From positions 18,102,653 to 18,166,652 of the forward strand of contig CM059621.1 in NCBI GenBank assembly GCA_030435675.1: a stretch of DNA of 64,000 nt. The letters run 5' to 3'. The DNA is from Steinernema hermaphroditum. Taxonomy: Eukaryota; Nematoda; Chromadorea; Rhabditida; Steinernematidae. A program made the position numbers and the translations under genes. This document shows, in pieces, positions 14,427 through 26,611 of this stretch. The first letter of the stretch is position 1; the number at the start of each line of letters is the position of its first letter. Below the pieces are notes generated by a model. That model was not told where the DNA came from, made no database searches, and saw only the letters and a list, made by a program, of their open reading frames with translations.

Positions 14427-14461
14427 CTCTGCTCGTCTTTGTGGAGCTCGCTCGCCCTACT
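14427..14461. repeat. 30-bp insertion in a satellite monomer
   Basis: The monomer is 30 bp longer than expected. The additional sequence includes GTCTTTGTGGAGCTCGCTCG and sits between CCCTCTGCTC and CCCTACTGCTC, which look like a short imperfect duplication of the monomer. Most likely repair filler. No coding or mobile-element features are visible. Confidence 0.7.
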
Positions 14462-15489
14462 GCTCCAAAGTACCATAGCATTTTTATGATTGGATTTTGT
14501 AGAACTGCACGAGCCTGATCGAACGCGCCTACTCCCGTTGGGATTACTGTGGACTATCTTAGTTTCCTGCAAAACTTTCAATTCGAGACAGCAGGGCCCC
14601 CGCTCATACCAAAAGCTCTGCATCTGACCCTCCTGCTCCAAAGTACCATAGCATTTTTATGATTGGATTTTGTAGAACTGCACGAGCCTGATCGAACGCG
14701 CCTACTCCCGTTGGGATTACTGTGGACTATCTTAGTTTCCTGCAAAACTTTCAATTCGAGACAGCAGGGCCCCCGCTCATACCAAAAGCTTTGCATCTGA
14801 CCCTCCTGCTCCAAAGTACCATAGCATTTTTATGATTGAATCTTGTTCTACTGCACGAGCCTAATCGAACGCGCCTACTCCCGCTATATTTACTGTGGAC
14901 TATCTTAGTTTCCTGCAAAACTTTCAATTCGAGACAGCAGGGCCCTTGCTCATACCAAAAGCTCTGCATCTGACCCTCCTGCTCCAAAGTACCATAGCAT
15001 TTTTATGATTGGATCTTGTAGAACTGCACGAGCCTGATCGAACGCGCCTACTCCCGCTGGATTTACTGTGGACTATCTTAGTTTCCTGCAAAACTTTCAA
15101 TTCGAGACAGTTGAGGCCTTGTTCATACCAAAAGCTCTGCATCTGACCCTCCTGCTCCAAAGTACCATAGCATTTTTATGATTGGATCTTGTAGAACTGC
15201 ACGAGCCTGATCGAACGCGCCTACTCCCGTTGGGATTACTGTGGACTATCTTAGTTTCCTGCAAAACTTTCAATTCGAGACAGCAGGGCCCTTGCTCATA
15301 CCAAAAGCTCTGCATCTGACCCTCCTGCTCCAAAGTACCATAGCATTTTTATGATTGAATCTTGTTCTACTGCACGAGCCTGATCGAACGCGCCTACTCC
15401 CGTTGGGATTACTGTGGACTATCTTAGTTTCCTGCAAAACTTTCAATTCGAGACAGCAGGGCCCCCGCTCATACCAAAAGCTCTGCATC

Positions 15490-15510
15490 CCTGCTCCATT
15501 TTGTCTCGAA
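15490..15510. other. Divergent inversion junction A/B
   Basis: Minus-orientation monomers end at CCTGCTCCA (15,490-15,498), where the last copy has already lost the TGACCCT that normally precedes it. Plus-orientation sequence starts with TGTCTCGAA at 15,502. The two arrays therefore point away from each other. The crossover itself has no perfect long palindrome, only a few T residues between the two orientations. Confidence 0.85.
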
Positions 15511-15730
15511 AGAAAATTTTGAGTGAGAAAGGGAGAATTGACATTTCTGCAGGAACTCTATGATATTCTGCTGTAAACTCCCAACGGGAGTAGGCGCTGT
15601 TCGATCAAGGCTCGTGCAGCTACCTACAAGATCCAAAGTCCCATAAAAATGCTATGGTATCTTTGGAGCTGGAGGGTCAGATGCACGAGCAAAATTTTGC
15701 AAAACTTTTGGTTTGAGACAAGGGCCCCGC
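15499..15730 (+). repeat. Degenerate monomer at the A/B junction
   Basis: This stretch of about 230 bp aligns to the satellite only in pieces: TGTCTCGAA, TTCTGCAGGAA, CCAACGGGAGTAGGCGC, TTCGATCAAGGCTCGTGCAG and CATAAAAATGCTATGGTA. These are separated by unrelated or scrambled sequence such as GAGTGAGAAAGGGAGAATTG and CAAAATTTTGCAAAACTTTT. Regular monomers resume at TGTCTCGAATTG (15,731). The decay is far above the block average, as expected for copies beside a junction that escape homogenisation. Confidence 0.85.
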
Positions 15731-18700
15731 TGTCTCGAATTGAAAGTTTTGCAGGAAACTAAGATAGTCCACAGTAATCCCAACGGGAGTAGGCGCGTTT
15801 GATCAGGCTCGTGCAGTACTACAAGATTCAATCATAAAAATGCTATGGTACTTTGGAGCAGGAGGGTCAGATGCAGAGCTTTTGGTATGAGCAAGGGCCC
15901 TGCTGTCTCGAATTGAAAGTTTTGCAGGAAACTAAGATAGTCCACAGTAAATCCCAACGGGAATAGGCGCGTTTGATCAGGCTCGTGCAGTTCTACAAGA
16001 TCCAATCATAAAAATGCTATGGTACTTTGGAGCAGGAGGGTCAGATGCAGAGCTTTTGGTATGAGCAAGGGCCCTGCTGTCTCGAATTGAAAGTTTTGCA
16101 GGAAACTAAGATAGTCCACAGTAATCCCAACGGGAATAGGCGCGTTTGATCAGGCTCGTGCAGTTCTACAAGATCCAATCATAAAAAATGATATGGTACT
16201 TTGGAGCAGGAGGGTCAGATGCAGAGCTTTTGGTATGAGCGGGGGCCCTGCTGTCTCGAATTGAAAGTTTTGCAGGAAACTAAGATAGTCCACAGTAAAT
16301 CCCAACGGGAATAGGCGCGTTCGATCAGGCTCGTGCAGTTCTACAAGATCCAATCATAAAAATGCTATGGTACTTTGGAGCAGGAGGGTCAGATGCAGAG
16401 CTTTTGGTATGAACAAGGCCCTACTGTCTCGAATTGAAAGTTTTGCAGGAAACTAAGATAGTCCACAGTAATCCCAACGGGAGTAGGCGCGTTCGATCAG
16501 GCTCGTGCAGTTTTACAAGATCCAATCATAAAAATGCTATGGTACTTTGGAGCAGGAGGGTCAGATGCAGAGCTTTTGGTATGAGCAAGGGCCCTGCTGT
16601 CTCGAATTGAAAGTTTTGCAGGAAACTAAGATAGTCCACAGTAATCCCAACGGGAGTAGGCGCGTTCGATCAGGCTCGTGCAGTTCTACAAGATCCAATC
16701 ATAAAAATGCTATGGTACTTTGGAGCAGGAGGGTCAGATGCAGAGCTTTTGGTATGAGCAAGGGCCCTGCTGTCTCGAATTGAAAGTTTTGCAGGAAACT
16801 AAGATAGTCCACAGTAAATCCAGCGGGAGTAGGCGCGTTCGATCAGGCTCGTGCAGTTCTACAAGATCCAATCATAAAAATGCTATGGTACTTTGGAGCA
16901 GGAGGGTCAGATGCAGAGCTTTTGGTATGAGCAAGGGCCCTGCTGTCTCGAATTGAAAGTTTTGCAGGAAACTAAGATAGTCCACAGTAAATCCAGCGGG
17001 AGTAGGCGCGTTCGATCAGGCTCGTGCAGTTGTACAAGATCCAATCATAAAAATGCTATGGTACTTTGGAGCAGGAGGGTCAGATGCAGAGCTTTTGGTA
17101 TGAGCAAGGGCCCTGCTGTCTCGAATTGAAAGTTTTGCAGGAAACTAAGATAGTCCACAGTAATCCCAACGGGAGTAGGCGCGTTTGATCAGGCTCGTGC
17201 AGTTCTACAACATTCAATCATAAAAATGCTATGGTACTTTGGAGCAGGAGGGTCAGATGCAGAGCTTTTGGTAGGAGCGGGGGCCCTGCTGTCTCGAATT
17301 GAAAGTTTTGCAGGAAACTAAGATAGTCCACAGTAATCCCAACGGGAGTAGGCGCGTTCGATCAGGCTCGTGCAGTTCTACAAGATCCAATCATAAAAAT
17401 GCTATGGTACTTTGGAGCAGGAGGGTCAGATGCAGAGCTTTTGGTATGAGCGGGGGCCCTGCTGTCTCGAATTGAAAGTTTTGCAGGAAACTAAGATAGT
17501 CCACAGTAATCCCAACGGGAGTAGGCGCGTTCGATCAGGCTCGTGCAGTTGTACAACATCCAATCATAAAAATGCTATGGTACTTTGGAGCAGGAGGGTC
17601 AGATGCAGAGCTTTTGGTATGAGCGGGGGCCCTGCTGTCTCGAATTGAACGTTTTGCAGGAAACTAAGATAGTCCACAGTAATCCCAACGGGAGTAGGCG
17701 CGTTCGATCAGGCTCGTGCAGTTCTACAAGATCCAATCATAAAAATGCTATGGTACTTTGGAGCAGGAGGGTCAAATGCAGAGCTTTGGTATGAGCGGGG
17801 GCCCTGCTGTCTCGAATTGAAAGTTTTGCAGGAAACTAAGATAGTCCACAGTAATCCCAACGGGAGTAGGCGCGTTCGATCAGGCTCGTGCAGTTCTACA
17901 AGATCCAATCATAAAAATGCTATGGTACTTTGGAGCAGGAGGGTCAGATGCAGAGCTTTTGGTATGAGCAAGGGCCCTGCTGTCTCGAATTGAAAGTTTT
18001 GCAGGAAACTAAGATAGTCCACAGTAAATCCAGCGGGAGTAGGCGCGTTTGATCAGGCTCGTGCAGTTCTACAAGATCCAATCATAAAAATGATAGGGTA
18101 CTTTGGAGCAGGAGGGTCAGATGCAGAGCTTTTGGTATGAGCGGGGGCCCTGCTGTCTCGAATTGAAAGTTTTGCAGGAAACTAAGATAGTCCACAGTAA
18201 TCCCAACGGGAATAGGCGCGTTCGATCAGGCTCGTGCAGTAGAACAACATCCAATCATAAAAATGCTATGGTACTTTGGAGCAGGAGGGTCAGATGCAGA
18301 GCTTTTGGTATGAGCAAGGGCCCTGCTGTCTCGAATTGAAAGTTTTGCAGGAAACTAAGATAGTCCACAGTAAATCCAGCGGGAGTAGGCGCGTTCGATC
18401 AGGCTCGTGCAGTTCTACAACATCCAATCATAAAAATGCTATGGTACTTTGGAGCAGGAGGGTCAGATGCAGAGCTTTTGGTATGAGCGGGGGCCCTGCT
18501 GTCTCGAATTGAAAGTTTTGCAGGAAACTAAGATAGTCCACAGTAATCCCAGCGGGAGTAGGCGCGTTCGATCAGGCTCGTGCAGTTCTACAAGATCCAA
18601 TCATAAAAATGCTATGGTACTTTGGAGCAGGAGGGTCAGATGCAGAGCTTTTGGTATGAGCAAGGGCCCTGCTGTCTCGAATTGAAAGTTTTGCAGGAAA

Positions 18701-20100
18701 CTAAGATAGTCCACAGTAATCCCAGCGGGAGTAGGCGCGTTTGATTAGGCTCGTGCAGTTCTACAACATCCAATCATAAAAATGCTATGGTACTTTGGAG
18801 CAGGAGGGTCAGATGCAGAGCTTTTTGGTATGAGCGGGGGCCCTGCTGTCTCGAATTGAAAGTTTTGCAGGAAACTAAGATAGTCCACAGTAATCCCAAC
18901 GGGAGTAGGCGCGTTCGATCAGGCTCGTGCAGTTCTACAACATCCAATCATAAAAAAACTATGGTACTTTGGAGCAGGAGGGTCAGATGCAGAGCTTTTG
19001 GTATGAGCAGGGCCCTGCTGTCTCGAATTGAAAGTTTTGCAGGAAACTAAGATAGTCCACAGTAAATCCAGCGGGAGTAGGCGCGTTTGATCAGGCTCGT
19101 GCAGTTCTACAAGATTCAATCATAAAAATGCTATGGTACTTTGGAGCAGGAGGGTCAGATGCAGAGCTTTTGGTATGAGCGGGGGCCCTGCTGTCTCGAA
19201 TTGAAAGTTTTGCAGGAAACTAAGATAGTCCACAGTAATCCCAACGGGAGTAGGCGCGTTCGATCAGGCTCGTGCAGTTCTACAACATCCAATCATAAAA
19301 ATGCTATGGTACTTTGGAGCAGGAGGGTCAGATGCAGAGCTTTTGGTATGAGCGGGGGCCCTGCTGTCTCGAATTGAAAGTTTTGCAGGAAACTAAGATA
19401 GTCCACAGTAAATCCAGCGGGAGTAGGCGCGTTCGATCAGGCTCGTGCAGTTCTACAAGATCCAATCATAAAAATGCTATGGTACTTTGGAGCAGGAGGG
19501 TCAGATGCAGAGCTTTTGGTATGAGCGGGGGCCCTGCTGTCTCGAATTGAAAGTTTTGCAGGAAACTAAGATAGTCCACAGTAATCCCAACGGGAGTAGG
19601 CGCGTTCGATCAGGCTCGTGCAGTTCTACAACATCCAATCATAAAAATGCTATGGTACTTTGGAGCAGGAGGGTCAGATGCAGAGCTTTTGGTATGAGCG
19701 GGGGCCCTGCTGTCTCGAATTGAAAGTTTTGCAGGAAACTAAGATAGTCCACAGTAATCCCAACGGGAGTAGGCGCGTTCGATCAGGCTCGTGCAGTTCT
19801 ACAACATCCAATCATAAAAATGCTATGGTACTTTGGAGCGGGAGGGTCAGATGCAGAGCTTTTGGTATGAGCAAGGGCCCTGCTGTCTCGAATTGAAAGT
19901 TTTGCAGGAAACTAAGATAGTCCACAGTAATCCCAACGGGAGTGGGCGCGTTCGATCAGGCTCGTGCGGTTCTACAACATCCAATCATAAAAATGCTATG
20001 GTACTTTGGAGCAGGAGGGTCAGATGCAGAGCTTTTGGTATGAGCAGGGGCCCTGCTGTCTCGAATTGAAAGTTTTGCAGGAAACTAAGATAGTCCACAG
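15731..20100 (+). repeat. Block B sub-array with TAATCCCAACGGGAGTAGG monomers
   Basis: Mostly regular 173-bp copies mixing TAATCCCAACGGGAGTAGG and TAAATCCAGCGGGAGTAGG, GCAAGGGCCC and GCGGGGGCCC, and TACAAGATCC and TACAACATCC. The TAATCCC form is also the main one in block A close to the junction, so copies on both sides of the inversion look related. Confidence 0.8.
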
Positions 20101-23100
20101 TAAACCCAACGGGAGTAGGCGCGTTCGATCAGGCTCGTGCAGTTCTGCAACATCCAATCATAAAAGTGTTATGGTACTTTGGGTAAGGAGGGTCAGATGC
20201 GGAGCTTTTGGTATGAGCGAAGGGCCCTGCTGTCTCGAATTGAAAGTTTTGCAGGAAACTAAGATAGTCCACAGTAAACCCAACGGGAGTAGGCGCGTTC
20301 GATCAGGCTCGTACGGTTCTACAGCATCCAATCATAAAAATGCTATGGTACTTTGGAGCAGGAGGGTCAGATGCAGAGCTTTTGGTATGAGCGGGGGGCC
20401 CTGCTGTCTCGAGGTGAAAGTTTTGCAGGAAACTAAGATAGTCCACAGTAAACCCAGCGGGAGTAGGCGTGTTTGATCAGGCTCGTGCAGTTCTACAACA
20501 TTCAATCAGTAAAAATGCTATGGTACTTTGGAGCAGGAGGGTCAGATGCAGAGCTTTTGGGTGTGAGCGGGGGGCCCTGCTGTCTCGAATTGAAAGTTTT
20601 GCAGGAAACTAAGATAGTCCACAGTAAATCCAGCGGGAGTAGGCGCGTTCGATCAGGCTCGTGCGGTTCTACAACATCCAATCATAAAAATGCTATGGTA
20701 CTTTGGAGCAGGAGGGTCAGATGCAGAGCTTTTGGTATGAGCGGGGGCCCTGCTGTCTCGAATTGAAAGTTTTGCAGGAAACTAAGATAGTCCACAGTAA
20801 ACCCAGCGGGAGTAGGCGCGTTCGATCAGGCTCGTGCAGTTCTGCAACATCCAATCATAAAAATGCTATGGTACTTTGGGGCAGGAGGGTCAGATGCAGA
20901 GCTTTTGGTATGAGCGGGGGCCCTGCTGTCTCGAGGTGAAAGGTTTGCGGGAAACTAAGATAGTCCACAGTAAATCCAGCGGGAGTAGGCGCGTTCGATC
21001 AGGCTCGTGCAGTTCTACAAGATCCAATCATAAAAATGCTATGGTACTTTGGAGCAGGAGGGTCAGATGCAGAGCTTTTGGTAGGAGCGGGGGGGGGGGG
21101 GGGGGGGCCCTGCTGTCTCGAATTGAAAGTTTTGCAGGAAACTAAGATAGTCCGCAGTAAATCCAGCGGGAGTAGGCGCGTTCGATCAGGCTCGTCCAGT
21201 TCTGCTTCATCCAATCATAAAAATGCTGTGCGTACTTTGGAGCAGGAGGGTCAGATGCAGAGCTTTTGGTATGAGCAGGGCCCTGCTGTCTCGGAGTGAA
21301 AGTTTTGCAGGAAACTAAGATAGTCCACAGTAAACCCAGCGGGAGTAGGCGCGTTCGATCAGGCTCGTGCAGTTCTACAACATTCAATCATAAAAATGCT
21401 ATGGTACTTTGGAGCAGGAGGGTCAGATGCAGAGCTTTTGGTATGAGCAAGGGCCCTGCTGTCTCGAGGTGAAAGTTTTGCGGGAAACTAAGATAGTCCA
21501 CAGTAATCCCAACGGGAATGGGCGCGTTTGATCAGGCTCGTGCAGTTCTACAAGATTCAATCATAAAAATACTATGGTACTTTGGAGCAGGAGGGTCAGA
21601 TGCAGAGCTTTTGGTATGAGCAAGGGCCCTGCTGTCTCGAATTGAAAGTTTTGCAGGAAACTAAGATAGTCCACAGTAGTTCCAACGGGAGTAGGCGCGT
21701 TCGATCAGGCTCGTGCAGTTCTACAACATCCAATCATAAAAATGCTATGGTACTTTGGAGCAGGAGGGTCAGGTGCAGTGGGGATATTTGGTATGAGCGG
21801 GGGCCCTGCTGTCTCGAAGTGAAAGTTTTGCAGGAAACTAAGATAGTCCACAGTAAAATCCAGCGGGAGTAGGCGCGTTCGATCAGGCTCGTGCAGTTCT
21901 ACAAGATCCAATCATAAAAATGCTATGGTACTTTGGAGCAGGAGGGTCAGATGCAGAGCTTTTGGTATGAGCAAGGGCCCTGCTGTCTCGAATTGAAAGT
22001 TTTTGCAGGAAACTAAGATAGTCCACAGTAATCCCAACGGGAATAGGCGCGTTTGATCAGGCTCGTGCAGGTTCTACAACATTCAATCATAAAAATGCTA
22101 TGGTACTTTGGAGCAGGAGGGTCAGATGCAGAGCTTTTGGTATGAGCAGGGGGCCCTGCTGTCTCGAATTGAAAGTTTTGCAGGAAACTAAGATAGTCCA
22201 CAGTAAACCCAGCGGGAGTAGGCGCGTTCGATCAGGCTCGTACGGTTCTACAACATCACAATCGTAAAAATGCTATGGTACTTTGGAGCAGGAGGGTCAG
22301 ATGCAGAGCTTTTGGTATGAGCAAGGGCCCTGCTGTCTCGAATTGAAAGTTTTGCAGGAAACTAAGATAGTCCACAGTAAACCCAGCGGGAGTAGGCGCG
22401 TTCGATCAGGCTCGTGCAGTTCTACAACATCCAATCATAAAAATGCTATGGTACTTTGGAGCAGGAGGGTCAGATGCAGAGCTTTTGGTATGAGCAAGGG
22501 CCCTGCTGTCTCGAGGTGAAAGTTTTGCAGGAAACTAAGATAGTCCACAGTAAATCCAACGGGAGTAGGCGCGTTCGATCAGGCTCGTGCAGTTCTACAA
22601 CATCCAATCATAAAAATGCTATGGTACTTTGGAGCAGGAGGGTCAGATGCAGAGCTTTTGGTATGAGCAAGGGCCCTGCTGTCTCGAGGTGAAAGGTTTG
22701 CAGGAAACTAAAGTAGTCCACAGTAAACCCAACGGGAGTAGGCGCGTTCGATCAGGCTCGTGCAGTTCTACAACATCCAATCATAAAAATGCTATGGTAC
22801 TTTGGAGCAGGAGGGTCAGATGCAGAGCTTTTGGTATGAGCAAGGGCCCTGCTGTCTCGAATTGAAAGTTTTGCAGGAAACTAAGATAGTCCGCAGTAAA
22901 CCCAACGGGAGTAGGCGCGTTCGATCAGGCTCGTGCAGTTCTACAACATCCAATCATAAAAATGCTATGGTACTTTGGAGCAGGAGGGTCAGATGCAGAG
23001 CTTTTGGTATGAGCAGGGCCCTGCTGTCTCGAATTGAAAGTTTTGCAGGAAACTAAGATAGTCCACAGTAATCCCAACAGGAGTAGGCGCGTTCGATCAG

Positions 23101-24540
23101 GCTCGTGCAGTTTCTACAACATCCAATCATAAAAATGCTATGGTACTTTGGAGCAGGAGGGTCAGATGCAGAGCTTTTGGTATGAGCGGGGCCCTGCTGT
23201 CTCGGAGTGAAAGTTTTGCAGGAAACTAAGATAGTCCACAGTAAACCCAACGGGAGTAGGCGCGTTTGATCAGGCTCGTGCAGTTCTACAACATTCAATC
23301 ATAAAAATGCTATGGTACTTTGGAGCAGGAGGGTCAGATGCAGAGCTTTTGGTATGAGCGAGGGCCCTGCTGTCTCGAGGTGAAAGTTTTGCGGGAAACT
23401 AAGATAGTCCACAGTAGATCCAACGGGAGTAGGCGCGTTCGATCGAGAGCTCCTGCAGTTCTACAACATCCAATCATAAAAATGCTATGGTACTTTGGAG
23501 CAGGAGGGTCAGATGCAGAGCTTTTGGTATGAGCGGGGGCCTGCTGTCTCGAATTGAGAGGATTTTGCAGGAAACTAAGATAGTCTACAGTAAATCCAGC
23601 GGGAGTAGGCACACACCGATCAGGCTCGTGCAGTTCTACAACATCCAATCATAAAAATGTAATAATGCTGGAGCAGGAGGGTCAGATGCAGAGCTTTGGT
23701 ATGAGCAGGGGCCAAACTGTCTCGAATTGAAAGTTTTGCAGGAAACTAAGATAGTCCACAGTAAATCCAGCGGGAGTAGGCGCGTTCGATCAGGCTCGTG
23801 CAGTTCTACAACATCCAATCATAAAAATGCTATGGTACTTTGGAGCAGGAGGGTCAGATGCAGAGCTTTTGGTATGAGCGGGGGCCCTGCTGTCTCGAAT
23901 GTGAAAGTTTTGCGGGAAACTAAGATAGTCTGATAGAAATGCCAGCGGGAGTAGGCGCGTTCAATCAGGCTCGTGCAGTTCTACAACATCCAATCATAAA
24001 AATGCTATGGTACTTTGGAGCAGGAGGGTCAGATGCAGAGCTTTTTGGTATGAGCGGGGGCCCTGCTTGTCTCGGAGTGTAGTTTTTGCAGGAAACTAAG
24101 ATAGTCCACAGTAAATCCAGCGGGAGTAGGCGCGTTCGATCAGGCTCGTGCAGTTCTACAACATCCAATCATAAAAATGCTATGGTACTTTGGAGCAGGA
24201 GGGTCAGATGCAGAGCTTTTGGTATGAGCAGGGGCCCTGCTGTCTCGAAGTGGCCGGTTTGCAGGAAACTAAGATAGTCCACAGTAATCCCAACGGGAGT
24301 GGGCGCGTTCGATCAGGCTCGTGCAGTTCTACTGTATCCAATCATAAAAATGCTATGGTACTTTGGAGCAGGAGGGTCGGATGCGGAGCTTTGGTATGAG
24401 CGGGGGCCCTGCTGTCTCCAATTGAAAGTTTTGCAGGAAACTAAGATAGTCCACAGTAAACACAGCGGGAGTAGGCGCGTTCGATCAGGCTCGTGCAGTT
24501 GAACAAGATCCAATCATAAAAATGCTATGGTACTTTGGAG
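20100..24540 (+). repeat. Indel- and substitution-rich zone of block B
   Basis: Copies here carry many private changes: GGGTAAGGAGG for GGAGCAGGAGG near 20,180, TCGAGGTGAAAG or TCGGAGTGAAAG for TCGAATTGAAAG in many copies, GATCGAGAGCTCCTGCAG near 23,445, GGCACACACCGATCAGG near 23,608, AATGTAATAATGCTGGAGC near 23,658, and GATAGTCTGATAGAAATGCC near 23,925. The 173-bp phase is still followed throughout. I see no gene or transposon in this zone, only less-homogenised satellite. Confidence 0.8.
21089..21107 (+). repeat. Poly-G tract, 19 G
   Basis: The variable core that normally reads GCGGGGGCCC is expanded here to 19 consecutive G followed by CCC. Neighbouring copies have G5 or G6, for example near 20,395 and 20,570. 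Replication slippage from a G5 variant is the simplest origin. Such a tract could form a G-quadruplex; its exact length may be a sequencing estimate. Confidence 0.9.
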
Positions 24541-25573
24541 CAGGAGGGTCAGATGCAGAGCTTTTGGTATGAGCAAGGGCCCTGCTGTCTCGAATTGAAA
24601 GTTTTGCAGGAAACTAAGATAGTCCACAGTAATCCCAACGGGAGTAGGCGCGTTCGATCAGGCTCGTGCAGTTCTACAAGATCCAATCATAAAAATGCTA
24701 TGGTACTTTGGAGCAGGAGGGTCAGATGCAGAGCTTTTGGTATGAGCGAGGGCCCTGCTGTCTCGAATTGAAAGTTTTGCAGGAAACTAAGATAGTCCAC
24801 AGTAATCCCAGCGGGAGTAGGCGCGTTCGATCAGGCTCGTGCAGTTCTACAAGATCCAATCATAAAAATGCTATGGTACTTTGGAGCAGGAGGGTCAGAT
24901 GCAGAGCTTTTGGTATGAGCGGGGGCCCTGCTGTCTCGAATTGAAAGTTTTGCAGGAAACTAAGATAGTCCACAGTAAATCCCAACGGGAATAGGCGCGT
25001 TTGATCAGGCTCGTGCAGTTCTACAAGATCCAATCATAAAAATGCTATGGTACTTTGGAGCAGGAGGGTCAGATGCAGAGCTTTTGGTATGAGCAGGGGC
25101 ACTACTGTCTCGAATTGAAAGTTTTGCAGGAAACTAAGATAGTCCACAGTAATTCCAACGGGAGTAGGCGCGTTCGATCAGGCTCGTGCAGTTCTACAAG
25201 ATCCAATCATAAAAATGCTATGGTACTTTGGAGCAGGAGGGTCAGATGCAGAGCTTTTGGTATGAGCGGGGGCCCTGCTGTCTCGAATTGAAAGTTTTGC
25301 AGGAAACTAAGATAGTCCACAGTAATCCCAACGGGAGTAGGCGCGTTCGATCAGGCTCGTGCAGTTCTACAAGATCCAATCATAAAAATGCTATGGTACT
25401 TTGGAGCAGGAGGGTCAGATGCAGAGCTTTTGGTATGAGCGAGGGCCCTGCTGTCTCGAATTGAAAGTTTTGCAGGAAACTAAGATAGTCCACAGTAATC
25501 CCAACGGGAGTAGGCGCGTTCGATCAGGCTCGTGCAGTTCTACAAGATCCAATCATAAAAATGCTATGGTACT

Positions 25574-26611
25574 TTGGAGCAGGAGGGTCAGATGCAGAGC
25601 TTTTGGTATGAGCGGGGGCCCTGCTGTCTCGAATTGAAAGTTTTGCAGGAAACTAAGATAGTCCACAGTAATCCCAACGGGAGTAGGCGCGTTCGATCAG
25701 GCTCGTGCAGTTCTACAAGATTCAATCATAAAAATGCTATGGTACTTTGGAGCAGGAGGGTCAGATGCAGAGCTTTTGGTATGAGCAAGGGCCCTGCTGT
25801 CTCGAATTGAAAGTTTTGCAGGAAACTAAGATAGTCCACAGTAATCCCAACGGGAGTAGGCGCGTTCGATCAGGCTCGTGCAGTTCTACAAGATCCAATC
25901 ATAAAAATGCTATGGTACTTTGGAGCAGGAGGGTCAGATGCAGAGCTTTTGGTATGAGCGGGGGCCCTGCTGTCTCGAATTGAAAGTTTTGCAGGAAACT
26001 AAGATAGTCCACAGTAATCCCAACGGGAGTAGGCGCGTTCGATCAGGCTCGTGCAGTTCTACAAGATCCAATCATAAAAATGCTATGGTACTTTGGAGCA
26101 GGAGGGTCAGATGCAGAGCTTTTGGTATGAGCAAGGGCCCTGCTGTCTCGAATTGAAAGTTTTGCAGGAAACTAAGATAGTCCACAGTAATCCCAACGGG
26201 AGTAGGCGCGTTCGATCAGGCTCGTGCAGTTCTACAAGATCCAATCATAAAAATGCTATGGTACTTTGGAGCAGGAGGGTCAGATGCAGAGCTTTTGGTA
26301 TGAGCGGGGGCCCTGCTGTCTCGAATTGAAAGTTTTGCAGGAAACTAAGATAGTCCACAGTAATCCCAACGGGAGTAGGCGCGTTCGATCAGGCTCGTGC
26401 AGTTCTACAAGATCCAATCATAAAAATGCTATGGTACTTTGGAGCAGGAGGGTCAGATGCAGAGCTTTTGGTATGAGCAAGGGCCCTGCTGTCTCGAATT
26501 GAAAGTTTTGCAGGAAACTAAGATAGTCCACAGTAATCCCAACGGGAGTAGGCGCGTTCGATCAGGCTCGTGCAGTTCTACAAGATCCAATCATAAAAAT
26601 GCTATGGTACT
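25574..26611 (+). repeat. 346-bp dimeric higher-order repeat, three copies
   Basis: Six monomers alternate strictly between GCGGGGGCCC and GCAAGGGCCC cores, with the rest of each monomer the same (TAATCCCAACGGGAGTAGG, TTCGATC). The only difference noticed is AAGATTCAATC in the first monomer. This makes three tandem 346-bp units. The period is local: cores on both sides do not alternate. Confidence 0.75.

Larger units (their letters stand above)
12500..14930 (-). repeat. Block A sub-array with GCCCCCGCTC variant
   Basis: From about 12,775 to 14,785 successive copies carry CAGCAGGGCCCCCGCTC (five C after GGG), unlike the CCCTTGCTC copies on either side. Several also have TTGTTCTACTGC or TTGTTGTACTGC in place of TTGTAGAACTGC. 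Both non-satellite insertions found in block A lie in this sub-array. The variant matches GCGGGGGCCC, which is common in block B just past the inversion. Confidence 0.75.
1..15498 (-). repeat. Satellite block A: 173-bp tandem array, minus orientation
   Basis: About 90 head-to-tail monomers, read on the minus strand relative to the central block. Landmarks recurring every 173-174 bases on the plus strand are GGGCCC, the string TCGAACGCGCC and the A/T-rich ATAGCATTTTTATGATTGG. Neighbouring copies differ mainly around GGGCCC, in the CATACCAAAAG/CATACAAAGAG segment, and in GGGATTACT versus GGATTTACT or GGGTTTACT. Copies at 1-300 carry TTTCAGTTCGAG where nearly all others have TTTCAATTCGAG. No gene-like sequence interrupts the block. 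The satellite call is directly visible; the chromosomal location is inference. Confidence 0.98.
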
